Below are positions 17,015-26,941 of a stretch of 64,000 nt of DNA, in pieces. The position numbers and the translations under genes are program-made. The stretch comes from UBA6136 sp044350805 (lineage in GTDB: Bacteria; Pseudomonadota; Gammaproteobacteria; Methylococcales; Methylococcaceae), in NCBI GenBank assembly GCA_044350805.1, contig JBILGU010000005.1, positions 89,122-153,121 on the forward strand, written 5' to 3'. Under the pieces are notes generated by a model that saw only the letters and a list, made by a program, of their open reading frames with translations, ran no database searches and was not told where the DNA came from. Positions within the stretch are counted from its first letter, which is position 1; each line of letters starts with the position of its first letter.

Positions 17015-18477
17015 GCATTCTGCGCGGGCAAGTTGAGGGTCACGATGGCCCCCTTGGGATGATTGCGATCCAGCTGCAATTGCCCCCCAAGCTCCCGGAC
17101 GAAGCGCTGCACCATGGCAAGCCCAAGGCCAGTTCCTGAGGCTTTTCCGGTCGAAAAGGGACGAATGCCGTTTTTAAGTATCTCCTCTGAAAAGCCCGGC
17201 CCATCATCGCTCACGCGGATGGAAAGGCGGCCTCTCCCCAGATCCTCGACCCGAAGGGTAATTTGGCCACGGTTCTGTCCAATGGCTTCGGCGGCGTTCA
17301 GGATCAGATTTAAAAGACATTGCCGAATCCGGCTCGATGGCAAGCGACAGGCGAGAGAAGGGGGAAGATCGAGGATCAGGTCGACAGCGGAGGGGATCTG
17401 ATAGCGCAAGAGGGCGACCAGCTCTCGAATCAATTCGGAAAGATCAAAGGCCTCCATCGGCGCCGGGGTGTGCTTGCTGAGATCCAGAAGTTCGTTGAGA
17501 AGTCTGGCCATGCGTTTGAGCTCCTCAATGACCAGGGACATCCGATCAATCATGTCAGGCTCGACGAAGTCGTTCCGAAGATTGGCGCAGCTCATCTGGA
17601 TCCCCGCCAAAGGGTTTCGAAGCTCATGGGCGATGCCCGCGGCAAGCTCCCCAACGGCGGCAAGGCGTTCACTTCGGGCCAGCCCGCCCTGCTGCTCGAG
17701 GAGCGCCGCGGTTGCACTTCGAACCTCGGCTTCGAGCGATTTGGCATACAGCCGCTTGCCTTCCTCAAGTTCCGCAAGGTGCTCGACCATGAGGTTGTAG
17801 CTTCCAAAAATGGGCCGAAGCATGGGATCGATTTTTCGGGTCTCGATCGGTGTGAAATCTTCCTTGGCCAGCCGCAGGAGCAGCTGTTGAAGATCACGCA
17901 AGGGCGCGAGAATCCGATACCGGATGAAAAAACCGATCAGCACCAAAAGGGCGACCACGGTAGCAAAGACCAGACCGATTTCGGTGCGGGTTGCATGACT
18001 GATATCTTCGAGCAGCACTTCCCGGTGTAACGATTCGACATCCATGATGGTGTTGGTGTAGCTCAGCGCCTGAAGGAGCAGCGCCTCTTGCTGTTCATCG
18101 TTGGCCTTAGCTCGGGTCAAAAGACTGATCGATTGCCGCAAGGCCTCGAGTTTCTCGGGCGTTTCCGGGGCCACATGAAGATCGTTTTTGGCCAGATCAA
18201 TGATTTCGCCGGTGAGTCGGTCCAGTTGCGCGCGGTGGTGTTCACGATTTTCGGCCAGAAAGAAATCGGTCAGGGCCGACTGGATGTCCGCGGCCACGGC
18301 CTGAATGCGGTGCGCATAAATGACATGGCCGCGCATGGTTTCCAGCTGCTCGAAGTTGCGAAAGATCATCCCTCCCAAAAGGATCAGGACGAGCAGCAAG
18401 AGGGAGGAGAGCGCCCACCAGCTGAAAAGGAGCGGTCTGGGTGAAGAGTGCAAGGAATGCCTCGTCGGCGTATTCAA
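17011..18477 (-). CDS. Membrane sensor histidine kinase (NtrB-like), orphan
   Basis: A 488-aa two-component kinase. Two membrane helices (about 20-40 and 170-185) flank a roughly 125-residue helical periplasmic sensor. A HAMP-like RYRILAPLRDLQQLLLRLAKEDF and a coiled-coil linker follow. The H box is GIAHELRNPLAGIQMSC; the catalytic ATPase domain shows N box LILNAAEAIG, G1 SDDGPGFSEEIL and G2 GTGLGLAMV. All key motifs are intact. No response regulator is adjacent; the coupled downstream gene is the lipoprotein at 15584. The cognate regulator must be elsewhere, or the lipoprotein takes part in signalling. Confidence 0.85.
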   Translation of the reverse strand: MNTPTRHSLHSSPRPLLFSWWALSSLLLLVLILLGGMIFRNFEQLETMRGHVIYAHRIQAVAADIQSALTDFFLAENREHHRAQLDRLTGEIIDLAKNDLHVAPETPEKLEALRQSISLLTRAKANDEQQEALLLQALSYTNTIMDVESLHREVLLEDISHATRTEIGLVFATVVALLVLIGFFIRYRILAPLRDLQQLLLRLAKEDFTPIETRKIDPMLRPIFGSYNLMVEHLAELEEGKRLYAKSLEAEVRSATAALLEQQGGLARSERLAAVGELAAGIAHELRNPLAGIQMSCANLRNDFVEPDMIDRMSLVIEELKRMARLLNELLDLSKHTPAPMEAFDLSELIRELVALLRYQIPSAVDLILDLPPSLACRLPSSRIRQCLLNLILNAAEAIGQNRGQITLRVEDLGRGRLSIRVSDDGPGFSEEILKNGIRPFSTGKASGTGLGLAMVQRFVRELGGQLQLDRNHPKGAIVTLNLPAQNA

Positions 18478-18516
18478 GATGGACTATAGTCTTTCGATAC
18501 CGACCCCTCAGGGTCA

Positions 18517-19503
18517 ATGCTTTTTTGCAGAATGGATGCCCTTCACTTTTCTCTGACCCCCAAGGATTTCATCGAGACCCCAGAAGGTCTCCTTTTTGCC
18601 GTCCTCTCAGGGATCGCAGAAGCCGGACGTATCCCTGCGTATCTTCGGTATCAAAGGACCCCGAAGGGTCTTCAAAAGGTCGCGACAGCCGATGCCCGGG
18701 AGCTTCTGGGAACGCAGGAAGACCGCTTTTATTTTGACTCGGATTCACGGGTCATTCGGCTTCAAGGGATCGCTTTTAAAGACATCTTTCGTATCTACAG
18801 GGCCCGCGAGGGCACCCAAAAGATGCTGACCGATCCGCCCAAGGATCCCATCGCCGAGGCCGCTCAAAGGCTCCTTCGCTACCTCCTCGATGGCACCGTG
18901 AGTCCTCAAAGCGTCGGCGTGACCGGCTCCCTTCTGGTGGGTGCACAGACTTTAACGTCGGACATTGATCTTGTGGTCTATGAGCGAAAGGCCTTCGATC
19001 GGATCCGAGCCCGCCTTCTTCTGGGCATAAAACAAGGGGCCCTTGAGGATCTCTCACCCAAGGATTGGTCTGAGGCACATGCCCGAAGAGGCTCGATGCT
19101 GACCTTGGAAGAGTATCTTCGGCACGAGCAAAGAAAGGGAAACAAGGCCCTCATCTCTGGGGTCAAATTTGACCTGACGCTTCTGGATGCCGCGCAAAAG
19201 GAACCTGAACCTGCAAAATTCAAAGGGGAATCGATGGATCTTTGGACCACCGTGATCGACGCCAGCGAGGCCTTTGGCTTTCCGGCCCGCTATCGGGTGG
19301 ATCATCCGGAGATCTATGAAGTTCTCGCCTTTAGCCAGACCTATGCCGGACAGGCTTTGGAGGGCGAAAGGATTTGGGTGAGGGGATGCCTTGAAGTCCT
19401 CCACAGCGGCAGGCAGCGCATCGTGGTGGGTCAGGACCGGGAGGCCCAAGGTGAATTCATCAAGTGCGATGAGGGAGAAGGCCATGGATGGGGGGAAAGA
19501 TGA
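18517..19503 (+). CDS. Predicted nucleotidyltransferase
   Basis: A 328-aa protein with a polymerase-beta-like nucleotidyltransferase core: GVTGSLLVGAQTLTSDIDLVVY, giving the GS...DxD metal pair near residues 140-155. The N-terminal part (TPEGLLFAVLSGIAEAGRIPAYLRY) and C-terminal part (GFPARYRVDHPEIYEVLAFSQTYAGQ) resemble a family best known from archaea (COG1665-like), as I recall it. The substrate is unknown. ATG 18517 has CAGGG just upstream; a second in-frame ATG at 18532 does not. It overlaps the next HAD gene by 4 bp and begins a run of coupled genes through ubiD. Confidence 0.65.
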   Translation: MLFCRMDALHFSLTPKDFIETPEGLLFAVLSGIAEAGRIPAYLRYQRTPKGLQKVATADARELLGTQEDRFYFDSDSRVIRLQGIAFKDIFRIYRAREGTQKMLTDPPKDPIAEAAQRLLRYLLDGTVSPQSVGVTGSLLVGAQTLTSDIDLVVYERKAFDRIRARLLLGIKQGALEDLSPKDWSEAHARRGSMLTLEEYLRHEQRKGNKALISGVKFDLTLLDAAQKEPEPAKFKGESMDLWTTVIDASEAFGFPARYRVDHPEIYEVLAFSQTYAGQALEGERIWVRGCLEVLHSGRQRIVVGQDREAQGEFIKCDEGEGHGWGER

Positions 19504-20180
19504 CCGTGAACATGGGCTTGCCTGCCTTTTCCGCCATTCTCTTCGATATGGATGGTCTGGTCCTTGATTCGGAAAAAACCTACGTCACCGCATGGCAACG
19601 GGCGGCCCAGGCGCTCGGAAAAACCCTGACAACGGAGGTTGCAGAAGGGCTTTTTGGATGTCACGCCGACGATGTGGCACGACGCTTGGGCGAGGTCTTA
19701 GGTCCCGATTTTGATCGGCCAGCGTTTTTTGAGATCGCCGAACGCCACTGGTTTGAGGTGCTGGCCGATGAGGGGATCGAAGGGATGCCCGGAGTCCATG
19801 CGCTGCTGGATCACCTTCATTCGGTGGGCATTCCGTTTGCCTTGGCCACCAACAGTGATGCGCACTACGCAAAGCGATGCCTTGCTGCGGCGAATCTCTT
19901 GAACGCCTTTGAGGTTCTGGTTTCTCGCGATCAGGTCAAAGCCGGAAAACCGGCGCCGGATCTTTTTCTGGTGGCCGCAGAGCGATTGGGGGTCTCTCCC
20001 TCCCAATGTCTGGTGCTGGAGGATTCTGAAACGGGGCTCTTGGCGGCACGCGCCGCGCAAACCTATCCGATCCTGATTCAGCAGCGCCCCGTGCTTCGGG
20101 ATAAACTCTCACCCTTGGCCCATCAGAACTTTCCGGATCTTGAGTCCTTTCTTTTTGCGTTGAACCCGCGCTCACCATGA
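19500..20180 (+). CDS. HAD-superfamily hydrolase (beta-phosphoglucomutase-like)
   Basis: A 226-aa HAD phosphatase. Motif I FDMDGLVLDSE carries the nucleophile and acid Asp, motif II is ALATNSD, motif III KAGKPAPDLFLVAAERL, and motif IV VLEDSETGLLAARAA. The helical cap after motif I places it in the subclass with beta-phosphoglucomutase and small phosphosugar phosphatases. Substrate is not predictable. I chose ATG 19500 (MTVNMGLPAF), which overlaps the upstream stop as ATGA; an ATG at 19488 is possible. ubiD follows with another ATGA overlap. Confidence 0.82.
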   Translation: MTVNMGLPAFSAILFDMDGLVLDSEKTYVTAWQRAAQALGKTLTTEVAEGLFGCHADDVARRLGEVLGPDFDRPAFFEIAERHWFEVLADEGIEGMPGVHALLDHLHSVGIPFALATNSDAHYAKRCLAAANLLNAFEVLVSRDQVKAGKPAPDLFLVAAERLGVSPSQCLVLEDSETGLLAARAAQTYPILIQQRPVLRDKLSPLAHQNFPDLESFLFALNPRSP

Positions 20181-21643
20181 AGTACCACGACCTTCGCGAT
20201 TTTATTCAGCACCTTGAGGCCATCGGGGAGCTCAAGCGCATCGCTTATCCTGCAGATCCCAAGCTTGAGATCACGGAAATTTGCGATCGCACGCTCAAGG
20301 CTAAGGGCCCTGCGCTACTTTTCGAAAATCCAAAGGGTTCCAAGGTTCCGCTCCTTGCCAATCTTTTTGGGACGCCCAGCCGCGTGGCTTTGGGCATGGG
20401 TCAGGAATCGGTGGATGCCCTTCGCGAGGTCGGAAAGCTGCTGGCTTTTCTAAAGGAGCCCGAACCCCCGAAGGGCTTCAGGGACATGTTCGAAAAGCTG
20501 CCCCTTTTTAAACAGGTCCTCAACATGCCGTCCAAGGCCATTCGCGGGGCACCGTGTCAGGAAGAGGTCCTGGAGGGCTCCGATATCGATCTCGGCCGTT
20601 ATCCGATCCAGACCTGTTGGCCGGGTGATGCGGGTCCTTTGATCACCTGGGCGCTTGTGGTCACCCGTGGCCCCCGCAAAGAGCGGCAGAATCTTGGGAT
20701 TTATCGCCAGCAAGTCATTGCCCCCAACAAAACCATCATGCGTTGGCTGGCGCATCGGGGCGGGGCGCTCGACTACCGTGAATGGCAGGAGGCGCATCCG
20801 GGCCAGCCGTTCCCCGTGGCCGTGGCTTTGGGGGCTGATCCTGCGACCATCTTAGGCGCGGTGACCCCGGTTCCGGACACCCTCTCTGAATATGCTTTTG
20901 CGGGTCTCCTTCGAGGATCCAAGACGGAGGTCGCCGATTGCCTGCTCTCCAATCTCCAGGTTCCGGCGAGCGCAGAAATTGTTCTGGAGGGATTTCTTTA
21001 CCCCGGCGAGACGGCGCCGGAAGGGCCTTTCGGTGATCACACCGGCTACTACAACGAGGTCGATGAATTTCCGGTCTTTACCATCGAGAAAATCACCCAA
21101 CGCCGAAATCCGATCTACCACAGCACCTACACCGGCCGCCCCCCGGATGAACCGGCCATTCTTGGGGTGGCGCTAAACGAAGTCTTTGTGCCGATTCTTC
21201 AGAAACAATTTCCGGAGATTCTGGATTTTTATCTTCCGCCCGAGGGTTGCTCCTATCGCCTCGCGGTGGTGCGCATGAAAAAGCAGTATCCAGGGCATGC
21301 CAAGCGGGTCATGGTCGGTGTCTGGGGATTCCTCCGGCAGTTCATGTATACGAAATTTGTGATCGTGGTGGATGAAGATGTCGATGCCCGCAACTGGCAA
21401 GACGTGATCTGGGCCATCACCACGCGAATGGATCCCACCCGGGACATTACGCTGATCGACCACACGCCGATCGACTACCTGGATTTCGCATCCCCGGTTT
21501 CGGGCCTAGGTTCCAAGGCGGGTTTCGATGCCACCAATAAGTGGCCTGGTGAAACTGATCGGGAATGGGGTGTCCCCATTGTGATGGATCCTTTGGTTCG
21601 ACAGAAAATTGACGGACTGTGGGATGAGCTTGGCATTCTTTGA
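20177..21643 (+). CDS. ubiD: 4-hydroxy-3-polyprenylbenzoate decarboxylase UbiD
   Basis: UbiD (488 aa) decarboxylates the prenylated aromatic intermediate of ubiquinone synthesis using prenylated FMN made by UbiX. The N terminus MKYHDLRDFIQHLEAIGELKR is typical of the family, as are NLFGTPSRVALGMG, NLGIYRQQV, EGPFGDHTGYYNE and the C-terminal KLHH-equivalent region VSGLGSKAGFDATNKWPGE. The length matches E. coli UbiD. With ubiH at 2142 it is the second quinone gene in the window. No ubiX is present here. Confidence 0.93.
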   Translation: MKYHDLRDFIQHLEAIGELKRIAYPADPKLEITEICDRTLKAKGPALLFENPKGSKVPLLANLFGTPSRVALGMGQESVDALREVGKLLAFLKEPEPPKGFRDMFEKLPLFKQVLNMPSKAIRGAPCQEEVLEGSDIDLGRYPIQTCWPGDAGPLITWALVVTRGPRKERQNLGIYRQQVIAPNKTIMRWLAHRGGALDYREWQEAHPGQPFPVAVALGADPATILGAVTPVPDTLSEYAFAGLLRGSKTEVADCLLSNLQVPASAEIVLEGFLYPGETAPEGPFGDHTGYYNEVDEFPVFTIEKITQRRNPIYHSTYTGRPPDEPAILGVALNEVFVPILQKQFPEILDFYLPPEGCSYRLAVVRMKKQYPGHAKRVMVGVWGFLRQFMYTKFVIVVDEDVDARNWQDVIWAITTRMDPTRDITLIDHTPIDYLDFASPVSGLGSKAGFDATNKWPGETDREWGVPIVMDPLVRQKIDGLWDELGIL

Positions 21644-23936
21644 CAAGTTGCGATGGGAGGCGATCGGCCTCATCCTGTGTTTATGTCTCCTGCCCGCAGG
21701 GTTGACTTCCGCCGCTGAGGCAGCGAAAGCCCCACCGATCAAGGAATGGCAAAAGACCCTGGATGGCATGGAGATCCGTCTTCAGGTCGCCGACATCACT
21801 GATGAGGAGCTACAGGACCTTCGAGACAAGGCGCAAACCATCCGCGAAGCCCTGGGCCCTGCGAAGAGCATCGCTGAGGAGCATGCGGATCTCGTTCGAA
21901 GGGATCTCGAGGCCTTAGGCCCACCGCCGGGGGCGGGAGAGCTGCCGGAAGCCCCTGGCCTTCGGACAAAGCGGCAACATCTCATGGATCTGGTGGCCCT
22001 GGCCGAGGCCAGTGGCAAGGAAACCGAATTGATCCGGAGCCGCCTGGACCGGGTGGTCGATGGCATCAAGGCACGGCGGCGCGATCGCTTCGCGGAAGAA
22101 ATTCTGACCCGGGTGATCTCACCGCTGAACCCGCTTCTTTGGACCCAAGCGATCCCCGACGGGATCAGTCTGTTGTCGAGCGGTCTTGAGGGGCTATGGG
22201 GGTTCTCCAAAACGCTCAGCCTGGGCGCTCTTGGTTGGGTGTCCTTTGCCGCCTTGAGTTGGGCGTTTGTCATTCGCCGTCTGGGATCCTTCCTTTCAAA
22301 GCGGCATTTCGAAGGGCCTTTAAGCCAAATGGACGCCGGTGTTTATTCCGCCCTGACGGCCATTTTTCTGGACGTTTTTCTGGTCACGGGTTGGGTCGGC
22401 ATCGGGGGCTTGAGCCTCCTCGTGAGGGATGAATCTGAGACCCAGATTCCCTCGCAGGTTCTGGAACCCCTGGGCCTGATGATCCTGACCATCCTGATAC
22501 AGCGATTTTTTAGCCGCGTTCTGGAGCCTGAGGCCCATTTTCTTGAAATGGATCCCCAGATGGCGAAACGTCTCGGGTGGGTTGTCACCGCCCTGACCCT
22601 GCTCTTTGCCCTTGAAGAAGGGGTCGATGCCCTGATCGCGGGTCAAAATGCCTCCCTTGAAATTAGCATCACGAACCATGTGATCTTCAGCCTTTTGGCA
22701 TCGGGGATTCTGATTTTTCTGATTCGACCCCTTCGGAGTGGTTTCCTCAGGGTGACCACCTTCGCCCTCATTGCGGCGATTATCGTGTCCACGCTCACCG
22801 GTTTTGTGGCCCTTGGGCGGCTGCTTGCGACACGAGGGGTTCTGAGTCTCGTTCTGGTTTTGGGCACGCGGGTTTTCTTCCGCATCGTGGATGCTGTCGG
22901 CCGGATGCTGCTTGCGCCTGGGACCGGGTTGGGGGCGGTGCTTCGCGCGCGCCTGAATTTGAGTGAGGAAGATGCCGATATTCTGGTCTTCTGGCTCGGT
23001 ATCGTTTTCAAAACCCTGCTCATTCTTTCAGGGGTTCTGGGGCTGTTGCTGCTCTGGAGTCTGGATCGCAAAGATCTTCTGATCTTGATCGCCGATGCCT
23101 TTCAGAGCTTTCGTATCGGAAGTCTGACCCTTTCCCCTTCGGCAATCCTGACAGGCCTCAGCCTTTTCATCGTCCTTTTGGGTTTGACCCGCTTCCTGCA
23201 ACGGGTCCTTGAAGACAAGGTCTTTCCCAAGACGCGCCTGGATAGCGGGATTCGTCACTCGCTCCGGTCGGGGTTTGGGTATCTGGGATTTGGTCTTTCC
23301 ACGATGCTGGCCATTTCCGTCATGGGGGTCGACCTTTCGAATCTCGCCATCATTGCGGGCGCCCTGTCGGTCGGCATCGGCTTCGGTCTTCAAAACATCG
23401 TCAACAATTTTGTATCCGGATTAATTCTCCTGATCGAACGCCCCATCAAGGCGGGTGATTGGGTCGTGGTGGACGGTCATCAGGGCCTGGTCCGAAAAAT
23501 CAGTGTCAGGGCCACCCAAATTTTGACGTTCGATCGCACCACAGTGTATATCCCTAATTCCAGCCTGATCTCGGGCGCGGTCCAGAACAAGACCAATCCT
23601 GACCGGGTCGGACGGATTGTTCTGCCGATTCTGATTGACCAGGATCAGAATCTCGATGAGGCGCAGGCGCTTTTGATCCAAATGGCGATGGGTTTGCCGG
23701 ACGTTCGAAAAACCCCGGCGCCATCGGTTTTTGTGACGGGGCTAACCGAGACGAACGTCCAGCTGGAGTGGGTCGTCTTTGTCCAGGATGTCGAAAGCGT
23801 TCAAAAGGTCACCAGCCAGCTCTACAAGGCGGTCCTTGCGGCCTACCAGGCCGAGACGCTTCGGCGCAAACCGCAAAAACCCCAGGAGCTCCACGTCCAT
23901 CTATTGGATCCTCCCCCTTCTAAAGCTCCCGCCTGA
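21624..23936 (+). CDS. Large mechanosensitive ion channel, MscS/DUF3772 type
   Basis: A 770-aa inner-membrane channel. A signal peptide (LILCLCLLPAGLTSAAEA) precedes a periplasmic helical DUF3772-like domain (residues about 30-150, with EELQDLRDKAQTIREALGP). Ten or so membrane segments follow. The C-terminal MscS core is clear: LSNLAIIAGALSVGIGFGLQ pore helix, then NIVNNFVSGLILLIERPIK, GDWVVVDGHQGLVRKI and TVYIPNSSLISG. Such channels open under membrane tension to release solutes in hypo-osmotic shock. I chose ATG 21624 over an upstream TTG; it overlaps the end of ubiD by 20 bp. Confidence 0.88.
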   Translation: MSLAFFDKLRWEAIGLILCLCLLPAGLTSAAEAAKAPPIKEWQKTLDGMEIRLQVADITDEELQDLRDKAQTIREALGPAKSIAEEHADLVRRDLEALGPPPGAGELPEAPGLRTKRQHLMDLVALAEASGKETELIRSRLDRVVDGIKARRRDRFAEEILTRVISPLNPLLWTQAIPDGISLLSSGLEGLWGFSKTLSLGALGWVSFAALSWAFVIRRLGSFLSKRHFEGPLSQMDAGVYSALTAIFLDVFLVTGWVGIGGLSLLVRDESETQIPSQVLEPLGLMILTILIQRFFSRVLEPEAHFLEMDPQMAKRLGWVVTALTLLFALEEGVDALIAGQNASLEISITNHVIFSLLASGILIFLIRPLRSGFLRVTTFALIAAIIVSTLTGFVALGRLLATRGVLSLVLVLGTRVFFRIVDAVGRMLLAPGTGLGAVLRARLNLSEEDADILVFWLGIVFKTLLILSGVLGLLLLWSLDRKDLLILIADAFQSFRIGSLTLSPSAILTGLSLFIVLLGLTRFLQRVLEDKVFPKTRLDSGIRHSLRSGFGYLGFGLSTMLAISVMGVDLSNLAIIAGALSVGIGFGLQNIVNNFVSGLILLIERPIKAGDWVVVDGHQGLVRKISVRATQILTFDRTTVYIPNSSLISGAVQNKTNPDRVGRIVLPILIDQDQNLDEAQALLIQMAMGLPDVRKTPAPSVFVTGLTETNVQLEWVVFVQDVESVQKVTSQLYKAVLAAYQAETLRRKPQKPQELHVHLLDPPPSKAPA

Positions 23937-23941
23937 TTGGA

Positions 23942-25876
23942 ATGCAAGGCTATCGCAAGGACATCGATGGCCTGAGGGCATTCGCGATTCTGGCCGTGGT
24001 CCTCTTCCACACCTTTCCCAAGGGACTTCGGGGAGGGTTTGTCGGGGTGGATGTCTTTTTCGTCATCTCGGGCTATCTGATTGCGGGAATCATCGATCGA
24101 GAAATCCAAGCGCAGCGATTTTCAATCCGCCATTTTTATGGGCGAAGAATTCGGAGAATCTTCCCCGCACTGTTGGTGGTTCTGACCTTCGTTCTTCTCA
24201 TCGGTGCATGGGTCTTGTTGCCCGGTGAATACCGACAGTTGGGGCTTCATGTCGCCGCAGGTGTGGGCTTCGTGGAGAACATCATTCTCTGGCAAGAGGC
24301 CGGCTACTTTGACGGCGTCTCGGAGGAGAAGCTGCTTCTTCATCTGTGGTCTTTGGCCGTCGAAGAGCCGTTTTATCTGGTTTTCCCGATGCTTTTGGTC
24401 GGCCTTCATCGCCGGGCATGGAAGGTTCCAAACATCGTCTTGCTGTTGGCCGTCCTTTCGTTTTCTTTAGGGCTAAAAAGCCTGACAGACGACCCCTCGG
24501 GCGCATTTTTTCTCCCGCAGAATCGAATCTGGGAGTTGCTCTTCGGGGCGTGGATCGCCCTTTGGGAGGGGCCCCGCCGCTTTTTTCGTCAGCAGTTTGT
24601 GAGCGAAGGCCTTTCGATCGTGGGGCTCTTGCTTTTGATGGGAAGCATCGTATTGATCCGGCGGGAGATGGGGTTTCCGGGGGTTGCCGCCATTCCCCCG
24701 GTGCTGGGAACGGGCTTGCTCATCCTGACAGGACCCCAAACGTTTTTACATCGAAGGCTTTTATCGAGTCGACCATTCGTGGGGCTGGGGCTCATCAGTT
24801 ATCCCCTTTATCTTTGGCACTGGGTACTCCTTGCGCTGGGCCATCTTCTCGCGCCCGCACTCCCGGCCAAGGGGCGTCTGGCATTGATCGCTTTGAGCTT
24901 CGTCCTCGCCGTCCTGACCACGCGCTATATCGAGCAACCCATTCGGTTTGGATCGCCCCCCAAGCTGCGTCTTCAGTTCCTTTGTGCCTTCATGCTGGTC
25001 ATGGGCCTTCTTGGGCTAGGGGTATATGCCGGGGAGGGGATTCCCCGGCGTTTCAAGGATCCAAGGCAACAGATGGCGACCCAGCTTCCGTCAGGCCACA
25101 AAGAGGCGGATGCCGCGTGTGTGGGGCTACTTCTTGGCCTGGATTTCTGTCGAACGATCGGAGGGGAGATTCCGAAGGTGGCCCTCATCGGTGATTCTCA
25201 CAGTCTGCATCTGGTCGAAGGGTTAAAGGATGCGGGTCTAACTTTTATGTTAGTGGGTCGGGGGGGCTGTCCGCCTTTCCTTGATGCTGGATTAGGGGGA
25301 GGGCAATGCCCGATAGGCGCCTTGAATTCAGCCTATGACGAGGTGCTGCGTCACTCTGAGATCAAGACGGTGATCATTGCAGGCCGCTTTGGACTCTACT
25401 GGCCCGGACAGATTCCCGTTGAGAACCGAAAGTCCCAGGCCCTGGATTTTCCCTTGCTGGGACCTTCAGACGGCAATAACCCGACGGTTTTCGCCGCTCA
25501 GGCCGAAGCGACCGTCAAGGCACTAGTTGAACACGGCAAGCAGGTTGTCTGGGTTCTGGATGTCCCCGAGCTCGGATTTGACCCACATCAATGCATCCGG
25601 CGGCCAGATGGGCTTTCGCGACCCAAAGAGCGCTGTGGGATTCCTTGGGCTGTCCACCAAGAACGGACAGACGCTTACAAGAGGGTACTGGAATCCCTTG
25701 CGAGCCGTTACCCCAATGTGCATGTCTGGGATGCTTCGACAAGCCTTTGTCATCTGGACTTTTGTTCCGCGCTCACCCCGAGGGAAATTCTCTATCAGGA
25801 TGATGACCACCTTTCACAGAGTGGATCAGAAATAGTGGGCGGTCGTCTCGTGCGGGATTTAGCCTTGTTGCGATGA
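23942..25876 (+). CDS. OafA-like acyltransferase with C-terminal SGNH domain
   Basis: A 644-aa membrane acyltransferase of the acyltransferase-3 family, usually O-acetylating lipopolysaccharide, capsule or peptidoglycan sugars. The N-terminal motif YRKDIDGLRAFAILAVVLFH has the catalytic-type His; GGFVGVDVFFVISGYLI and LWSLAVEEPFYLVFP follow. About ten membrane helices lead to a periplasmic SGNH hydrolase-like domain from about residue 400, with LIGDSHSLHL (block I Ser) and DDDHLSQSGSEIVG (Asp/His). It sits next to a family 2 glycosyltransferase, which fits surface-polysaccharide modification. Confidence 0.87.
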   Translation: MQGYRKDIDGLRAFAILAVVLFHTFPKGLRGGFVGVDVFFVISGYLIAGIIDREIQAQRFSIRHFYGRRIRRIFPALLVVLTFVLLIGAWVLLPGEYRQLGLHVAAGVGFVENIILWQEAGYFDGVSEEKLLLHLWSLAVEEPFYLVFPMLLVGLHRRAWKVPNIVLLLAVLSFSLGLKSLTDDPSGAFFLPQNRIWELLFGAWIALWEGPRRFFRQQFVSEGLSIVGLLLLMGSIVLIRREMGFPGVAAIPPVLGTGLLILTGPQTFLHRRLLSSRPFVGLGLISYPLYLWHWVLLALGHLLAPALPAKGRLALIALSFVLAVLTTRYIEQPIRFGSPPKLRLQFLCAFMLVMGLLGLGVYAGEGIPRRFKDPRQQMATQLPSGHKEADAACVGLLLGLDFCRTIGGEIPKVALIGDSHSLHLVEGLKDAGLTFMLVGRGGCPPFLDAGLGGGQCPIGALNSAYDEVLRHSEIKTVIIAGRFGLYWPGQIPVENRKSQALDFPLLGPSDGNNPTVFAAQAEATVKALVEHGKQVVWVLDVPELGFDPHQCIRRPDGLSRPKERCGIPWAVHQERTDAYKRVLESLASRYPNVHVWDASTSLCHLDFCSALTPREILYQDDDHLSQSGSEIVGGRLVRDLALLR

Positions 25877-26009
25877 AGCAGGGGCGCTGTTGGCAAAAAG
25901 GAATCACCCCCATCTCGGGTTGCGACCGCATCCGGGCTTGGTTCTTGCGTCCCGAGCCATCGATTCGATAAGGGATTGACGGTATGATTCGCCCCATTCG
26001 GAGCTAAAA

Positions 26010-26933
26010 ATGACGATTAAATTCAGCGTAGTGACCCCTTCCTATAATCAAGGCGTTTTTATTGAAAGAACGCTCCAGAGCGTCTCCCTTCAGCGTGATG
26101 ACGGGATCGAAATTGAACATGTGGTCTTTGATGGGGGAAGTAACGATCAAACGGTCAGCATCCTCCAACAGCAAGGCGACCGCATTCGCTGGGTTTCTGA
26201 GAAAGACAAAGGTCAGACGGATGCCGTGAATAAGGGCATTAGGGCGACGGATGGCGAAATTATTGCCTGGCTTAATTCCGATGATGTCTATTATCCGGGG
26301 GCATTTCGTAAAGTAGCCGACTATTTTGATGCGCACCCTGAGGTCGATGTCGTCTATGGTCAAGCCGACCACATTGATCTGGAAGATCAGGCCTTTGAGG
26401 ATTATCCAACAGAGCCTTGGGACTTTGAGCGCCTCAAGCAAACCTGCTTTATCTGTCAGCCGGCACTTTTCATGCGTCGGCGCGCGGTAGAGGCGCATGG
26501 TCTTCTCAATGAGACACTTCAGTTCTGCATGGATTACGAATACTGGCTCAGGCTCGGTAAGGCAGGGCTCGTTTTTGGTTATCTGGAGGAGAAGCTGGCA
26601 GGATCGCGACTTTACGAGGACAACAAGACCCTCGGGTCGAGGGTTAAGGTGCACCGGGAAATCAATGACATGTTCCGGGAAAAATTTGGGCGGGTACCCG
26701 ACCGTTGGCTCTTCAACTATGCCCACATGGTGGTGCACCATGAACCTTGGTTTCGTTGTCAGCCGGAGGATCTTCTTTTCAACTACCAGCTGATCGCTGT
26801 TTCCCTCCTGGGGTCCCTTCGATGGAACCATGGCATCAGCCGCGAGGTGAGGGAGACCACCCAACTTTGGGCCAAGCCCACCCTCGAACGCCTGATTCCC
26901 AGGGTCAAGCGTTCTTTGGGGCTTTTAAAATAA
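26010..26933 (+). CDS. Family 2 glycosyltransferase
   Basis: A 307-aa GT-A enzyme. It opens with the GT2 motif FSVVTPSYNQGVFIERTLQSV, followed by VVFDGGSNDQT and KGIRATDGEIIAWLNSDD, where NSDD is the DxD-type metal site binding the nucleotide sugar. The PALFMRRRAVEAHG and CMDYEYWLRLGKAG region is typical of the acceptor side. It likely adds a sugar to a surface polysaccharide. Base composition looks a little more AT-rich than the neighbours, as often for polysaccharide genes, but I could not measure it. It ends 8 bp from convergent suhB. Confidence 0.85.
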   Translation: MTIKFSVVTPSYNQGVFIERTLQSVSLQRDDGIEIEHVVFDGGSNDQTVSILQQQGDRIRWVSEKDKGQTDAVNKGIRATDGEIIAWLNSDDVYYPGAFRKVADYFDAHPEVDVVYGQADHIDLEDQAFEDYPTEPWDFERLKQTCFICQPALFMRRRAVEAHGLLNETLQFCMDYEYWLRLGKAGLVFGYLEEKLAGSRLYEDNKTLGSRVKVHREINDMFREKFGRVPDRWLFNYAHMVVHHEPWFRCQPEDLLFNYQLIAVSLLGSLRWNHGISREVRETTQLWAKPTLERLIPRVKRSLGLLK

Positions 26934-26941
26934 AGGACGCT

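Noticed and set aside
24346..25194. 282-codon frame inside the acyltransferase gene
   Set aside because: Plus-strand shadow in another frame of a clear membrane acyltransferase; low-complexity composition.
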